A stretch of 64,000 bases of DNA, taken from assembly GCA_034336665.1 (NCBI GenBank), contig JAPFBE010000002.1, positions 35,319,406 through 35,383,405 of the forward strand. Reading direction: 5' to 3'. The DNA comes from Luscinia megarhynchos. Taxonomy: Eukaryota > Chordata > Aves > Passeriformes > Turdidae. Of this stretch, positions 27,931 through 40,952 are shown in pieces. The position numbers and the translations under genes are program-made. The notes beneath the pieces were generated by a model, which saw only the letters and a program-made list of their open reading frames with translations, was not told the origin of the DNA and did no database searches. Position 1 is the first letter of the stretch. Each line of letters opens with the position of its first letter.

Positions 27931-28487
27931 TGTGCTGATTTTGGCTGGGGTACAGCTAATTTTCTTCACAGTGCCTAGCATGGAGCTGCATTTTGGATTT
28001 GTGCTGAACAAAATGATGATGACATAGAGATTCCTTTCCTATTGCTGAACAGGATTTACACAGAACCAAGTTATTTTCCACTTTTTGTACTGCCACAGTA
28101 GTGAGGAAACTGAGGCAGAGCTGGGACAGGTGACCTCAACCGAGCAAAGGGATATTCCAGACCATATGATATCATGCTCAGTATATAAAGTGGAGAGAAG
28201 GAAAGAGGGGGCTCTTTGGAGTGAAGAAATTTGTCTCCTCAAGTCACTGCTACATGTGATGGACCCTGCTTTCCTGGGGTTGGCTGAACACCTGCCTTCC
28301 CATGGGGAGTGGTGAGTGAATTGCTTGCTTTGCTCTGCTTGTGTGCACAGCCTGTGCTTTCTCTGTTTAACTTTGTCCCAGCCCATGAGTGTTCTAGCTC
28401 TTACCCTTCTGATTCTCTCCCCGACTCCACAGGTGGGAGAGAGCAGCTGGGCTGGGCCTGGTTGCCTGCTGGGGTTAGACCATGACA
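27931..28487 (+). mobile_element. Avian endogenous retrovirus LTR (ERVL-like), plus orientation
   Basis: A 557-bp long terminal repeat opens with TGTGCTGATTTTGGCTGGGG and ends with TTAGACCATGACA, giving the TG...CA ends expected of LTRs. A TATA-like GTATATAAAG at 28181-28190 marks the likely U3 promoter. The A+T-rich start, the CATATGATATCATG block upstream of the TATA box and the pyrimidine-rich TTCTGATTCTCTCCCC near the 3' end match a common bird LTR family that I associate with ERVL-type elements. I assign the family from memory. It carries no coding sequence. The next bases resemble a primer-binding site, so this is probably a 5' LTR whose body was lost, not a solo LTR. Confidence 0.85.
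28181..28190 (+). promoter_or_regulatory. TATA-like box of the LTR
   Basis: GTATATAAAG sits about 250 bases into the LTR, where U3 promoters of this type carry their TATA element. Present activity is unknown. Confidence 0.5.
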
Positions 28488-28514
28488 GTCCTTTCTGGCA
28501 TCCAGTGCAGGGGC
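28488..28514 (+). mobile_element. Degenerate retroviral primer-binding site and leader remnant
   Basis: Directly after the LTR terminal CA comes a short spacer and then TGGCATCCAGTGCAGGGGC at 28496-28514. Its spacing and partial match fit a lysine-tRNA-type primer-binding site, with about two thirds of the positions conserved. It indicates that some internal retroviral sequence follows the LTR. No gag, pol or env frame is visible downstream. Confidence 0.55.
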
Positions 28515-29956
28515 ATAAAGTGTTAATGTCAGATTTGTAACCTAACTTTCCAAGACTTAATTAGGATATCTTTGTTTCTATATACTTACATTTTCTTTTT
28601 TTCTGCTACCCATGCATGACTGACATACATGACTCAGAGTCTCATCTCAGAAGCAGATTTCTGTTCAGCTAATAACCTGAAGTTTCTTCTTCAGTTCTAT
28701 ACCAAGAAAATTAAACCATTAGGACATTCATTGTGCATCTGCATTTGTGAAAATGCAGATGTTGGCTAAGATGTAAAAGTGACATGCTCAAATTTGAATT
28801 AATGATCTTATCATCTTTAAGGAATGCTCATATATTGTTTTCTACCTATGGTACAGTTAGATTAGCAATTTTGCCTTGCATTACTGAAAAAAACCCCAGT
28901 ATTTGGGTATGCCATTTTCCTTATTTTCTGAGAATGAGAAAGCTATGTAGAAAATGAAATTATTTGAAAGAACCTTACAAAAAAGTACATGGAAGAGCAT
29001 TTTTCTATTGCTCCTCCTTTTAATCCGTTGTTTTTTCTACATAATTCATAATTGTTTAAATGGTAAATGGAATTAACAGTGAATTCAGATATGTGTTAAA
29101 TAGTATGAGAATCTTTCTTCTTCTGGTTAGCTTGTCTCATATGTAATCTCTGTAAAGATGAGCAAATACTAACATCTTGCTTTCCTAATGGGTAACAGAG
29201 ATAGATGAAACCCATAAATTTAATTTTGGAATTTAATATTGTATTCTATTTGCAAACCATTCACAAAGAAGCTGCAGATGAAATTGTAGAAAACTAAACC
29301 TATCCAGAGCAGGTGGAGTACTATTGAAGCATATCTCTTATGCAGGATGTGTAAAATATGCAATTATGCTACTATCTCTCCTCAGTAAGCATTTTCATCA
29401 ATAAACTTACAAATCTTGGTTTCTATCCAGAAAGAACCCCAAACAACCCTAAGATGCTTTTGTACACTGCCACAGATGGGAGAACATGTTCTCCACAGTC
29501 AAAACACCTCCTACAGTCATCTTTTAGTTTGTGAAAATAAAAATGCTGGAAGATGAATGTAGCCTCTAAGGAAGCTAGCAGAAGGAAAAAAAAATCAAAA
29601 TCAGATGGGGTTTTTTGTCATATGCTTATGAATAGGAGAAGTTTGAAAGAGGCAGCTGTAAGTAAAAAATAAAAATAAAAAGAAGATATTTAAAACATTT
29701 TAGTTCACATTTATTTTTAAAAAAAGTCTTGTAAAACCTACAGAAAGCTGGAGGTCTATTTTGAACCAGTTCTGGAGAAGTATTCTGATAGTAAAGTCTT
29801 GGGGTTTTTTTGATCCATCCTGTAAACACTGTTGTGTTTGCTACTTGTGGCTTGGCTTTCCAGGTTGGACACTCACCTTTACACATTTCTGGCTTGTGCA
29901 TTTACATCCTGCTAAAGATTAAGCTGAATTAAGTGAGAACCTTTCAGCAAGTAGTA
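28515..29956. other. AT-rich noncoding DNA, no gene recognised
   Basis: No retroviral coding remnant is seen after the primer-binding site, so the proviral body has been deleted or has decayed beyond recognition. The rest is unique AT-rich sequence. Confidence 0.5.
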
Positions 29957-30063
29957 TGTTTCAATTATCAGGTGGGCTGTCAGCTTTTTGGGCCTAGGTC
30001 AGAGTGTCTGGCCTGAAGACATTTGAATATTGTCTGAAAAATGACTTTTTGATAATTGAAACA
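29957..30063. repeat. 107-bp element with perfect 14-bp inverted ends
   Basis: The left arm TGTTTCAATTATCA (29957-29970) is exactly complementary to the right arm TGATAATTGAAACA (30050-30063), separated by 79 bases. Within the spacer AGGTCAGA and TCTGGCCT (around 29996-30014) form a second, imperfect stem. The transcript could fold into a branched hairpin. It could be a tiny terminal-inverted-repeat transposon relic, a small RNA precursor, or chance. No clear target-site duplication flanks it. Confidence 0.45.
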
Positions 30064-33000
30064 CAGAAGTATGTATTTAAAGGAAAACAAAACAAAAGGG
30101 TCTCTTTTATGGAAAGGGGTGAGAATTATGTCTGATGAAAATAAAAATCATCTAAAAGTTCAGAGCAACTATGGCTGGGTCATGTAACCATGATAGAAGG
30201 ATGCAAAAGAGCAGTGAAGAGTCCCCAAGAATAGAGTACTATAAATCCTTATTCATTTAAGAACTAATTGTTCAAAGAGATTCAAGCAGAATCTATAATG
30301 GAGTACAATGGGTAAACAATAAATTAGTCATGAGAGGTAGCATGAAAATATAACCTAGATTTATCTGAGATTATTATAATACTAAAAAGTGCAACCTTTG
30401 AGAAATGTGTATATGGAAATGATAATATAATGAACTAGACTAAGATCAGCATTAGGAATTTTGTCATATGAATGACTGATCAAGCATGGGTGTTCAATCA
30501 GCTGTGTTTGTGAAATAACCCTGCTTTAGGGACAGCTGGAATTTAATGCTGGGGGCTAAACTGAACCACAGCAATGGACGTAGAGGTAACTGTACTGCCT
30601 CAGGAAAAAAAAAGTGTTTTTGAAAGGCACTTTCTTTTCCTCACTTACCATTGTCATATTTCTTTCAGGTGATGAGGCAAAGTGAAAGAGATGCTACTTC
30701 CAAACTAATATTCCTAAAGAAGGTGATGTTCCAAGCCCCTTCTACTTGAATGCTCAAACAACCTGCTTCTTTTGTCTGTTAGACTGCCTAGGGAGCTGTT
30801 CTCTACATCTCCCATCCACTGCAGAAAGTCTTCGTTCCCACCTGAGCTTTCCCAGGTTGTTTGCTATGTATCTCTGAGCTTCAGTTTTTCTTTTTGACTC
30901 TCCTAACCATAGTAAAGTCACCATTTTCTTCTCCTTCGATTCTCCCACCTGTTCCTTTTTCCACATTTCTATGTTCCACAGAACAGACCCTCTCTAACAG
31001 CCAAAGCTGCTGAGCTCTCCTTGCTTGTTCTGCTTCCATCACCTCAGTTTCTGGCACAGCCCATGCCCCTACACCTCCTCCAGCAGGTGCCCATTTTTTC
31101 CTGGGCACCACGGGTGGCTGTCCCCAATCTTCTCCCAAACCTGAGCCCTGGACTCATGCTCTTAAAGGCATGGCAGGAATTTCAACAGAGGAAATAACCT
31201 CCTCAGGTGACATCCTGAGGGCAGAAAGAACGACACACAGAAAAAAAACCAGGTGTTTTCTGACCTGCCCTCCTTCTTATTTTATCAGCTAATTGAAGTG
31301 CTATATCAGTGAAACTTTGAAGCAGTTTCAGGTCCCTCTTGACTCAATGTAGACATATTGGCTCCTCAGTCTTTGCTCCTTACTCTTTCCTTGATGCTGT
31401 TTGGCCATTGCTAAGAAAATAAAAAATAGCAGCTAGACATTTACTACTTCTATCCCATTTTCTCCTTCAGGTAGAAAGGCCATGCAAGGAGACCACTGGT
31501 AATTTACTCTTTCTAGAATACAGATGCTGAAACACAGTCTGGCCTGGTACACTTGGTATTGGAGTGCATCACAAAGGATATACAACAATACATTCTAATT
31601 AATCAGTCTCCAGAGTTTCATCTGGAATTAATACTACACACAGCTACATTTAGAATTATTTTTATATCAAGTGTGCCAGTGTACCATTTTCCCTTCACTA
31701 AGTCTTTGAATTTGGCAATAAAGCTGGATGAATTTTTTGCCAAAGTGATTCATTTTATCCAGACCTCTAATTATGTTTGGGCAATTAAGGAGAGAGATGA
31801 GGGCAGTTCAACAAGTCAAGAGGATTTTATAAATAAAATTTTGTCGAGTATAATGGAAAGTAGTAGCTACCAAGTAAAATTATATAAATCAAGAGCTAAT
31901 GTTTGCTGAAGAAAAATAAAAACAAAAAGTGACCTTTCTGCAATTATGCAGGTTGATTTGCTGGATGAGAAAAATGCAAAATCTGGAATAAAACAAGAAT
32001 GGGATGTCAGAGTCATAAAATCCAAGCATACAGAACAAGTAAATAAATTCTGCTACTCCAAGACAACAAAAATTGTACCTTGAGTGCAATACATACTGAG
32101 AGACCACATTGGTCTTTCACTTCAGAGGTTTCCCATTATGCTGTTTTGTCTGGGTTCCAGTTCCATTCTGCATTAGGCTACATTTGGTAAGGGTGATCAA
32201 GGAGCTTTAATAACCATCGTTAGCTGGCTTAAGTCAGCATAACAGTGAGCTCTAATTTAAACTCTATTTATCTTTATATTTACTCTTCTATTTATTTTAC
32301 TAACAAAATGTCTGTGTTGTGAAAACATCATGAGTTTCTTACTATATCAAATTTTATCTCTGTTAAGAATTAATATACAGTAACCATTTCAAGAAATCAG
32401 TGCAGAACTCTGTACAAACTGAGCCCTGTATTCTTTAGGAAGGAAAACAGTACTGAAAATAATCAGGTGTTTAGATTTACAGAAGGCACACAATTTTATA
32501 TTTGTCATTTAAAAGATGAAACATGATAATCACCACTTAGTTTTCTTTCAAGCACTTACTTCAAACAAATAATGCTAGAATAACAATTCACTTCCTTAAC
32601 TTTACTGATACAGCACCATAAGTCAAGTGTAATATTGTCAAAATGACCTGAGAAAATATTTTTATATCTGTTTTTCTGATGTTGTGAGTGATGATTCTCC
32701 ATATTTTTGTTTGAACTCTATTCATTTTTCGCTAGAGGATATTTGAAGACAAATCTAATCATTTTCTGAGTCACGTTTAAAATAACTGTGAGACTGATTT
32801 TCCATTGCTCTGAAGAGTGTGTAGTCATTTCAATGTGCAGAATGGTCCCACTTCACCAATTCTACTTAAAGTACATGCCTGACTAAGTGTGTGAATAGTC
32901 CCATTGATTTCAAAGGAAGTATTTATATCTTTAATGAGAGGCACACTTGGGAAAGGCAGACGGAATCAGAGCTGGAGCAGGACTCAGCCTCTCTCCAGTT

Positions 33001-36000
33001 TGTGTACTGGCACTTCAGGGCATGCACCCACCTATTTGTAGCAGCTGCCTGGGCTGAGTGAAGTTTTGGGTCCCAAACATAATAATCCAATCTGCAATGC
33101 CAGACAGATGCAGCACTCTTTTAGACAGACAAACACCATTACTCTGATGGGTGCTTGCTATGTGTATGCTAGCTCAGCCCTGTGCAACATCATTGTATAA
33201 AACCTCTAAATGCACAAAATTGTGCAAAACCAGTCAGTCAAATAAATACCAAAATGAAAGAACAATTGCAATATTTTACATGTAATTCATAATGTAGCAC
33301 AAGAATTATAAGATGTAGAAACACCTGAAGCATGACTAATCTTAGATTATATTTTTGGAATACCATTTCCATGTTCAGAGTAACAACCAAGGTTCTACAA
33401 CCAAGGTTCTTGAGGGTGCTAAAGCTAAACACCATTATATACCTTAAACAGAATGAACTGCATATCAGATAATTTTGCATTTCAAATCTGTGTGTAATCA
33501 GCTGTGTTCACTGAATTTAGGTGCTAATAATTCTTATGCAAAGAGCAAAGACATACAAAGGGTTGGTAGATAAAGTAGGTTTAAAGATATTCTTACAAAC
33601 TGAGTCCGTAATAAGCAGTATACTAATAGCATTTTACATTTTTATTTGCTCTATAGTTTAGTTACATTTCTTTTATTTTATTCTTACAGGCGTTTTAATT
33701 TCATTTCATATAAAGTGGAACATAAATGGAAAGATATGTTAAAACAAAAACTGTATTAAATTCATGAGTTTTGAATATTTTTAACTAACTTTTAAATAAT
33801 TTTCTTGTAAACATTTTAGAATTCTAAGTACACAAATAATGTCTTAAATAGAAGCTCTGTTTACCTCCCCACATCATGATGTTGCATTAGTGTACACAGA
33901 TCTAACAAATATCTTTGGCATTCTCAGATCTTCTAATAGTACTCTCCATAGTCTCATCCCTCTTTCATTACCTGTTCCACCATGCAAAGACATTTTGCTG
34001 CTTTAATGTTGTGACCTCAGCCCCACAGAACTGAAAACAGGGAACCAGAGGTTGGCTGAGGATTGTCTAGGGAAGGGATGTCTGCTTCCATCTATTGGTG
34101 AATTACTGGAAGAGAGGAAAGGCCTCACTCATTTTCCTGCTTCCTCTAATATCAATGGGAGTTTTCTGCACAGAAATTCTCTGGGCCCAGAGTTAACCCT
34201 GCTGCCCACACCTGCACCACAGAAAAATGGACTTTTGAATGAACTGGTAGTATTCTCCAGCTGTTATATCTTAGATCTATTAACCTTATTTATTGCCAGG
34301 CAGAAAATATCAACCAAACTACATGTCCCATGGCACAGTCCAGTCACCAGTGTGGCTGAGGGACACCAGGCAGCTTCCTTGGGACCAAAATCACAAGTAC
34401 AGGCAACATCACAGCAAATTAACACAGACAGAAAACAGTATCACTTACAATGTGCCTCTAAATGTAACAGTCCAGGAGAAAGAGGTGAAGCAATGCTCTA
34501 AATAGACTTACCCCAAGGAAAAGAATCAAAGATGTTTGCTATTCTCAAATTTTGTGAGAGCACAAGTCAGTGCATTGAATTAAAAAACTGCTAGACATTT
34601 AATCCTTGCTCTTCTTGTTCAAATCTAACACCAACAGAGCATAATGCAAAATCAGAAGGTCAATAATATTTATTTCTTAGTAATGCACATGATCACCTCA
34701 CTATGTTGCCTTTGCTCATATTCTCTCTTTTTCCTTGTATGTATTATTCTCTTAATATCTACCTTTTTAATATTTGTCTATTAGTTTTCTTAATTATCTT
34801 TCTTTTTTAAATATCTTTTCTGTACTCAGCTTTATTTATTCCACTTCAATTGTTATTATCCCATCTCCATCAGTATTTCCTTAAATATTTCAACCACTTG
34901 CCTATCACTTTATTTTCTCTCTTCAACCCACTGTTGGTATCCTTTGTTTTCTTCTTCTTGGCATTAGTTATTTGCTATTTCAGGAGTGTCCCTTCACACC
35001 CTTGCTCCTTTGAATCCCTCCCAATACATCTTCACTTGTTAAGCCACCATGTTTACTTCAAACTGTCACCCACGAGGGCAGTAGAAATCTTCCTATTGCC
35101 AGCAAAAGGACTCTCTCAGAAGTCTTCATGTGGTATATGGATCTGCATTCAAGCTAGTACTACACACTAAATTAGACAGAACCTTCCTACCATCTGTTCA
35201 GAGTAGCTGTAAAGAGTTGCACAGACGCCAGTTTGACTGCACAACAAGTTTTATCTGTCTTGGTAACCCCAGAGATTATGCTACACAGTGAGCACCATCT
35301 ACTGGCATCCAATTATTTATACATGTATGTAGATATGAAGCATTTCTCTATTCTTGAACCAAAAAAATATTTCTCTTTTAAAGATTTTTTTCAGATCTAC
35401 AATTGGTTTTCTGTTCAGATCACTGTGTGGTAATAGCTACAATTCTGTCTGGAAGGGGGAAAAAACCCTATGATATTTAAAAGTACATTATTTTAAATTA
35501 ATGCAAACACACATGTAATTTAACCCACACAATTTGGAGATAAATATATAAACACACACATATGAATGGTAATATTGGCTTTAAATCATCTACTCTTCAT
35601 TTTTTTTCTAGGAAGCCTACCTAATGGAAAAAAAAAGGTGATTAATCCCACAGTAATAACTGCAGATATTGCAGCATGAATATATTTTACTGATATTAAG
35701 AAAATCTCTGAACTACAGAAAGACTCTGGAGAGGGAGAGATTTTGAAATACAAATTTAATTTGGACAAGTATTTGGTACATATACATCAAAGGAAGAGCT
35801 GGACAGGAATTTTCTAATCAGAACTATTTTGTAAGAAATGCACTTTTCACAAGCTCAGAATGTACTGAAGGAAGCTTTGATTTTCTTCTAAGCCTTATAC
35901 TTTCTGTGAGTAAAAATCTATTGTAGAAAAAGGAATCTACTGTATTTCGTTTTTTGTTATTCAAGTAACATTGTTTCATGCCATTCAATTAGCATGGTTT

Positions 36001-39000
36001 ACCATCAAACTGGCTTCACCAATTATATTTCTTTACATAATAGAAGTGGTAGAATTTGGATTTGATGATGTTTTGAGTCTGTTTATTCTCAGCTGCTGTT
36101 GTTTCACTCTGCAGACAGATTGTTTAATTTTTATTTTAGCAGTAGGAATACAAGAGTTTTAGTCCAATATTTCTAGTGGAAAAGTTAGAAAATACTCTTA
36201 TTTAATCCTTTTCTTTCCAGAAATATAGAGTTTGCAGAGATAAGATTTTCCTTTCAGTTTCTTCCATAAGGAAGGCTGTCAGGACAATGTCCATACTACA
36301 CTACTTAATTGAGTGTGGCTGAGGTCCTTCCCTGAGTGCAACTAGCATGGAGTAGCTTGTCAGATTTATGATATTCAAAAATGATGATCAAATTCTCTTC
36401 TTCTCCACCACAGGAATTGCTGCAGGAAGCTGAACACTGGGAACAATCCTTGGAGTGGTATAAACCTCAAGCTATGCCAAGAAACTGTTTAGGGTTCACT
36501 AATTTATATTTAGGGAACATAGGAATAGTTTGATGGACTAGACAGTCATATTTCAGTGCCTAGAAATGCTTGTCAATTAATCTACTAGCATAGGCACAGC
36601 TTTAGATGTTTAAAAATTGAAACTAATCCTAGTGAAGGGCTGATTGAGATATATTTCCCAAAGCTGCATGTTATGCCACAGGAAATCTGGAACATCATAT
36701 AAGGTGCAGTATTTGTCTCATTTAAAGCACATAGGGGAGATCTACAGGGGTTTTATTCAGTGTTAAGGAAAATTTGCATCATTGTACTTGACAACATTGT
36801 ATATGCCAATCATCAAATTAACTCAGAGCAGTGACTCTGGACATTATAAATACATATCACAAAAATATATATTCAAGGATATTCTCCTGATATTCACCAC
36901 CAGTTAAACTGTGAGTTTCAATCTATTTCAGCACATAATCTAATTTCAAGAGATAATAATACATATCAAACCAATTCTGTTAAAATTCTGGTAATAACAC
37001 ACTGGCTTAACTAACAACTTTTACATACTTTTAGATGGATGATAGCACCGAAAAGTACCTAACCTTAAGTTGGACAAAAGAATTCTATGTATTTTAACAT
37101 AATATCTGATCCAGAACAATAAAGGTCACTGGAAATAAAAGCATGGCACACAAATATAACCACTGCCTAGCTTTCTCAACATTTGTTTCTGGAAGAAGAC
37201 ATTATTTCCAGAGCAAATACTGGGTTTCCTCCCTAAATGCCAGTTATCTACTGAACCCTAGAAGACTTCTGTGGGACAATATGCACAAGGACATTTTGAC
37301 TAACCCGATGTTACCCCTACAGCTGCAGTCTTACAGCTATTCTTCCCCCTTGAATTGAGATAATGAGTTAAGCTTGCATCCTCTCCTGGCATTCTATCCT
37401 TACTAAATTTACCTCAACATAAAATATTCTTTTAAACAAAATATTTTGTTGGTCTAAAAAGCTATTTAATTATACTGCATTATACTAGATGAATGCAAAT
37501 TAATTATAAAAAATACTACTGAGATTTAGCAGTGAATTTCTATACAGCTCTATTATTTGTGCCAAAAGCAATAAAGATCTTCCCTTTTCAATTTTAAGTT
37601 TACAAAGGGAAAACACAAATGGGTATATATATATTTTACCACATCATACCTTTCTCAATTAGCTAGTGAGAGTAAGCCTTCCTCAGACTGATAATTCTTC
37701 TGAAGATTCTCTTTCCATGCTTCCACATAAGACTCTATGTGTGCTTTTAAATTGATTTCTGCATGTACCCCAAAGCTCTGGCAAGGCATATTTAAAAATT
37801 GCAATAGAATATACATCAATATTTAAACACATTAGATACTCTTGAACTTTTACCTTGAGCAGTTTTTTTGGATTTGCATAAAAATGTGTTTCTTTAAAGG
37901 CTGAGAGGAGACTGGAACACGAAGATACGCACTCTAGAAACAAGCATGCTTAATGCTTACTTTAAGGAACATTTTAGCTAGATAAAAAGTTTCAAGTTCA
38001 GGACTTGAACTAAATGGAATATTACAGGAAAGTGCCTCAGTAAGTGTAATACATACAAGAAGCAGAAAGCAAGGAGAATTATTTTATGAGAGTTTAACCT
38101 TTTAAATTCCCTCAAAATGTTTTGTAACCCTGCACATCTTTTAATTTGAAAATGGCATTTTTTTCAGATTCTTTCAAAGTTTCTGAATGAAGAAGAAGAG
38201 TTTGTTTGAATATGAAAAATTAAAATCAGTTGAGAAGCCCACCACCTGCAGCTCAGGGGCACCATTACCTTAGCTAACCAAGTCTCTTAATTTTCAGGTA
38301 TCTTGACAAAATGCCTGAGCATCAAGAGGCTAAATTTTACTTGTAACTCTACTGCTTGCCAAAATTATGCAGGTTACTCCTGGCACCACCTTGTCATCTC
38401 CACTTGGACTGAAGTGGCTCAGGGAATGCTAGATTTCTGTGGAATGACAGTGGATAAATAATTTCTTAGACATAAAAAAAGCCCCTTGGTATTATCCATA
38501 AGCTATGACTGCAACCTCCAATATTATTTGATATAAAATTATCATATAGCTTCACAAAACAAACAGACATGTAGCATCAGGCACATACTCTTAAAAGGGA
38601 GAATCTGACTGGTTTTGTAAAACTGTTTTTACAGCTATCATATTTCCAAATCTCCCCCAGTTTTTATTGCCAACACACTCAGCAACAGACTTGTGTTTCC
38701 TCTTGGAATTATGAGGTAGCACCTCCACAGATACTTTTCATACCTCAAGGCTGATCGTACAAGTTCTAAGTTTTGTTTTCAATAAACTAAAGATGGCTGC
38801 TGAATTAATTGTACACCTCAGAAACCCACATAAGACAGTAACTTGTGAGAAAAATTTATTTCACTACTGATGCGTGCACACTTCAGATGTAGCTGGTGAA
38901 GAATCAATGCAAGAACCACAGTTAAACCCCTCAGTTATATTACATAAAGTTTGTGCTTACAACATTGTTAACCTATGCTTAATTCACACTATCTGGGGTT

Positions 39001-39463
39001 TCTACAGGCTGGCAAAAACTGGCAGCTGTTTAGAATAAAGAACTCAAACAATACATGCCAGATGCATCTAAACTGCAGGTCAAGATGTTGTAGCAAGATG
39101 GACGGTGCCTGAGTGCCCCTCAACCTCTCAGGGTAATGACATTAGAAATTAACCTATCACCAGCAGTTGTCTTGGGACTGTAAGCTGCCAATAGCACTTT
39201 ATCATTTTATCTTGGTATTGTGCTGTTGGGAGGGCAGTGTGATCAGGTAAAAGATTAAAAAATATCTTCTAAATTGCAAAAATGGAAACCTGCCAGAAAA
39301 GAGAGATCTTTCTTTCCATTCTAATGAATTGCTTAAAGTAAAATTATTCTCAGGCTTGTAAATCAGCTAGAGGACCCCCCAGATTATTTCATGGGAAATT
39401 CAGATCTCTACTTCACAATAAAAATAAATACATGAGACTAATGAACATCATAAAACCAGACTT
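30064..39463. other. AT-rich noncoding DNA, no gene recognised
   Basis: Over 9 kb of mostly unique sequence. 30.75-31.25 kb and 32.93-33.15 kb are GC-raised but not recognisable. A perfect 14-bp tandem duplication, ACAACCAAGGTTCT twice, lies at 33383-33410. 34.7-35.0 kb is pyrimidine-rich. The long open frames at 31.55 and 34.05 kb on the plus strand begin at TTG, not ATG, and resemble nothing known. No exon, RNA gene or transposon was recognised apart from the CTCF-like site listed separately. Confidence 0.5.
35291..35305 (-). promoter_or_regulatory. Possible CTCF-binding motif
   Basis: On the minus strand this reads CCAGTAGATGGTGCT. It agrees with 13 of 14 core positions of the usual vertebrate CTCF consensus CCASYAGRKGGCRS, differing only where C is replaced by T. 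A single motif match does not prove occupancy. Confidence 0.35.
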
Positions 39464-39502
39464 TTATTATTATTATTATTGTTATTATTATTATTATTAT
39501 TA
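39464..39502. repeat. (ATT)n microsatellite
   Basis: About 13 ATT triplets with one interruption (TTG) near the middle. It directly abuts the GGTTTA array. Confidence 0.9.
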
Positions 39503-39527
39503 GGTTTAGGTTTAGGTTTAGGTTTAG
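39503..39527. repeat. (GGTTTA)n interstitial telomere-like array
   Basis: Four perfect GGTTTA hexamers plus a partial fifth. The unit TTTAGG differs by one base from the vertebrate telomere unit TTAGGG. Because it grows directly from a TTA tract it may have arisen by slippage, not from a telomere. Confidence 0.85.
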
Positions 39528-40952
39528 TGACTAGTCTGATTCTGCATAACATGAAATTCAAATTTACTTATCTATTTACAGGTCTGTTATCTCACTGTGG
39601 AAGCTGGATACAGAACAAGTTTATTAGCTAGTCTGGTCAATTTGTTTGCAGACACAGGACAGTCCCCAAAAGCTTTTCTAACTATTATGCAGCACTTAGG
39701 ATCCAAATCAAGGGGCTTTCATTATATTCCAACACACATTATCTCAGCATTATATATTGTCCCTGATACTCATTGTCTCCTTATATTCATCTCTCTCCAT
39801 TTTGGAACAAACTCTGTACCTAGCTTAATTTTCTTTGCTTCAGGGCTTGAAAACTACTTAGTATAACATGGCTGTTCTCAGCCAAATGCTGCTAATACTC
39901 TCTATAACCAAATTTCTCTGCTAAAGTGAGGTTTATACATTTTAGACTGCAATTTGTCATTGTTAGGAGTGAATTTTAAAGTACTTTGAGCCCTTAGTGC
40001 TATTAGAAAACCAGGGCAATTAGAGGTCTAATTAACTTCCTTGATTTGTGACTTAGATCTTAGGGACACAACTTTTTCTAAATGGCAAGGGATAGGACTT
40101 CAAAGGGTTTTTTACTAAAGCCTGTCACAGTCCAGTTGGACATAATGAACTTTTTTGAGCAGCCACCATCTGTCAAGTAATCTTTTCTTCATGAAACCTT
40201 ATATGTAACAATAAGTATGAAAATCACTGCTATATATCAAATTAGAGGGGCAAAACCCCAAACTATACATATATAACGTGCTTTTGTTTGAGTGTGAAAG
40301 GAGAAACCTGTATTTACATTCTGGATGTGTTTGCTGAAAAGCTTCCTACCATAAGTGCAGCTACTGTTTAAACACCCAAAGTTTCGGAATAAATATCTAA
40401 TTGAACCTTCTTTTTTGCACATTAATTAAGGTTTAAGAGAATACAGGACTTTTGACAGCACTTTGAAAGAAATTAGAAAATAAGGCTCACTTAAAAGTGA
40501 CATGGAGGTATAAATGGGCTCCCCATCACTGACGCCAACCAGAATCTAAGATACCTGAAAAATATGCAGAAAGGTCATAAACAAATGGATGAATCCATAA
40601 TTAATAAAAGCATGTGCAATCCCACCATGTACTAAGCAAAACAGAAGAGATGGAACAAATATTTTACATGACTTATCTATCTTTATGATGGAAACTAATT
40701 TGCTTACTTTTAATTAAATGATTGGATATAAGAACCTAGGGAAATTTGCTTGAGAAACCTCGCATGAAAAGTACACATCCTAAGAAATCATAACTGCACT
40801 ACAAAGCACGTTTTGAAGTGATAGCACATCTTTCAAAGAGTGCAAGTGCAACGTCAGTATAAGAAAAAAAAAAAGAAAATCAAAGCCAAAATGCAACTTT
40901 TTAATTCAAAAATCTCTCCTGCTATGTCCTCTTTCCATCCCTGGTGAAAAAA
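39528..40952. other. AT-rich noncoding DNA, no gene recognised
   Basis: Unique sequence with no recognised exon, RNA gene or repeat. Confidence 0.55.

Noticed and set aside
31553..31909. 118-codon plus-strand frame
   Set aside because: Begins at TTG, not ATG, is AT-driven in composition, and has no recognisable domain.
34052..34501. 149-codon plus-strand frame
   Set aside because: Begins at TTG with no in-frame ATG until its last codons, resembles no known protein, and is probably chance.
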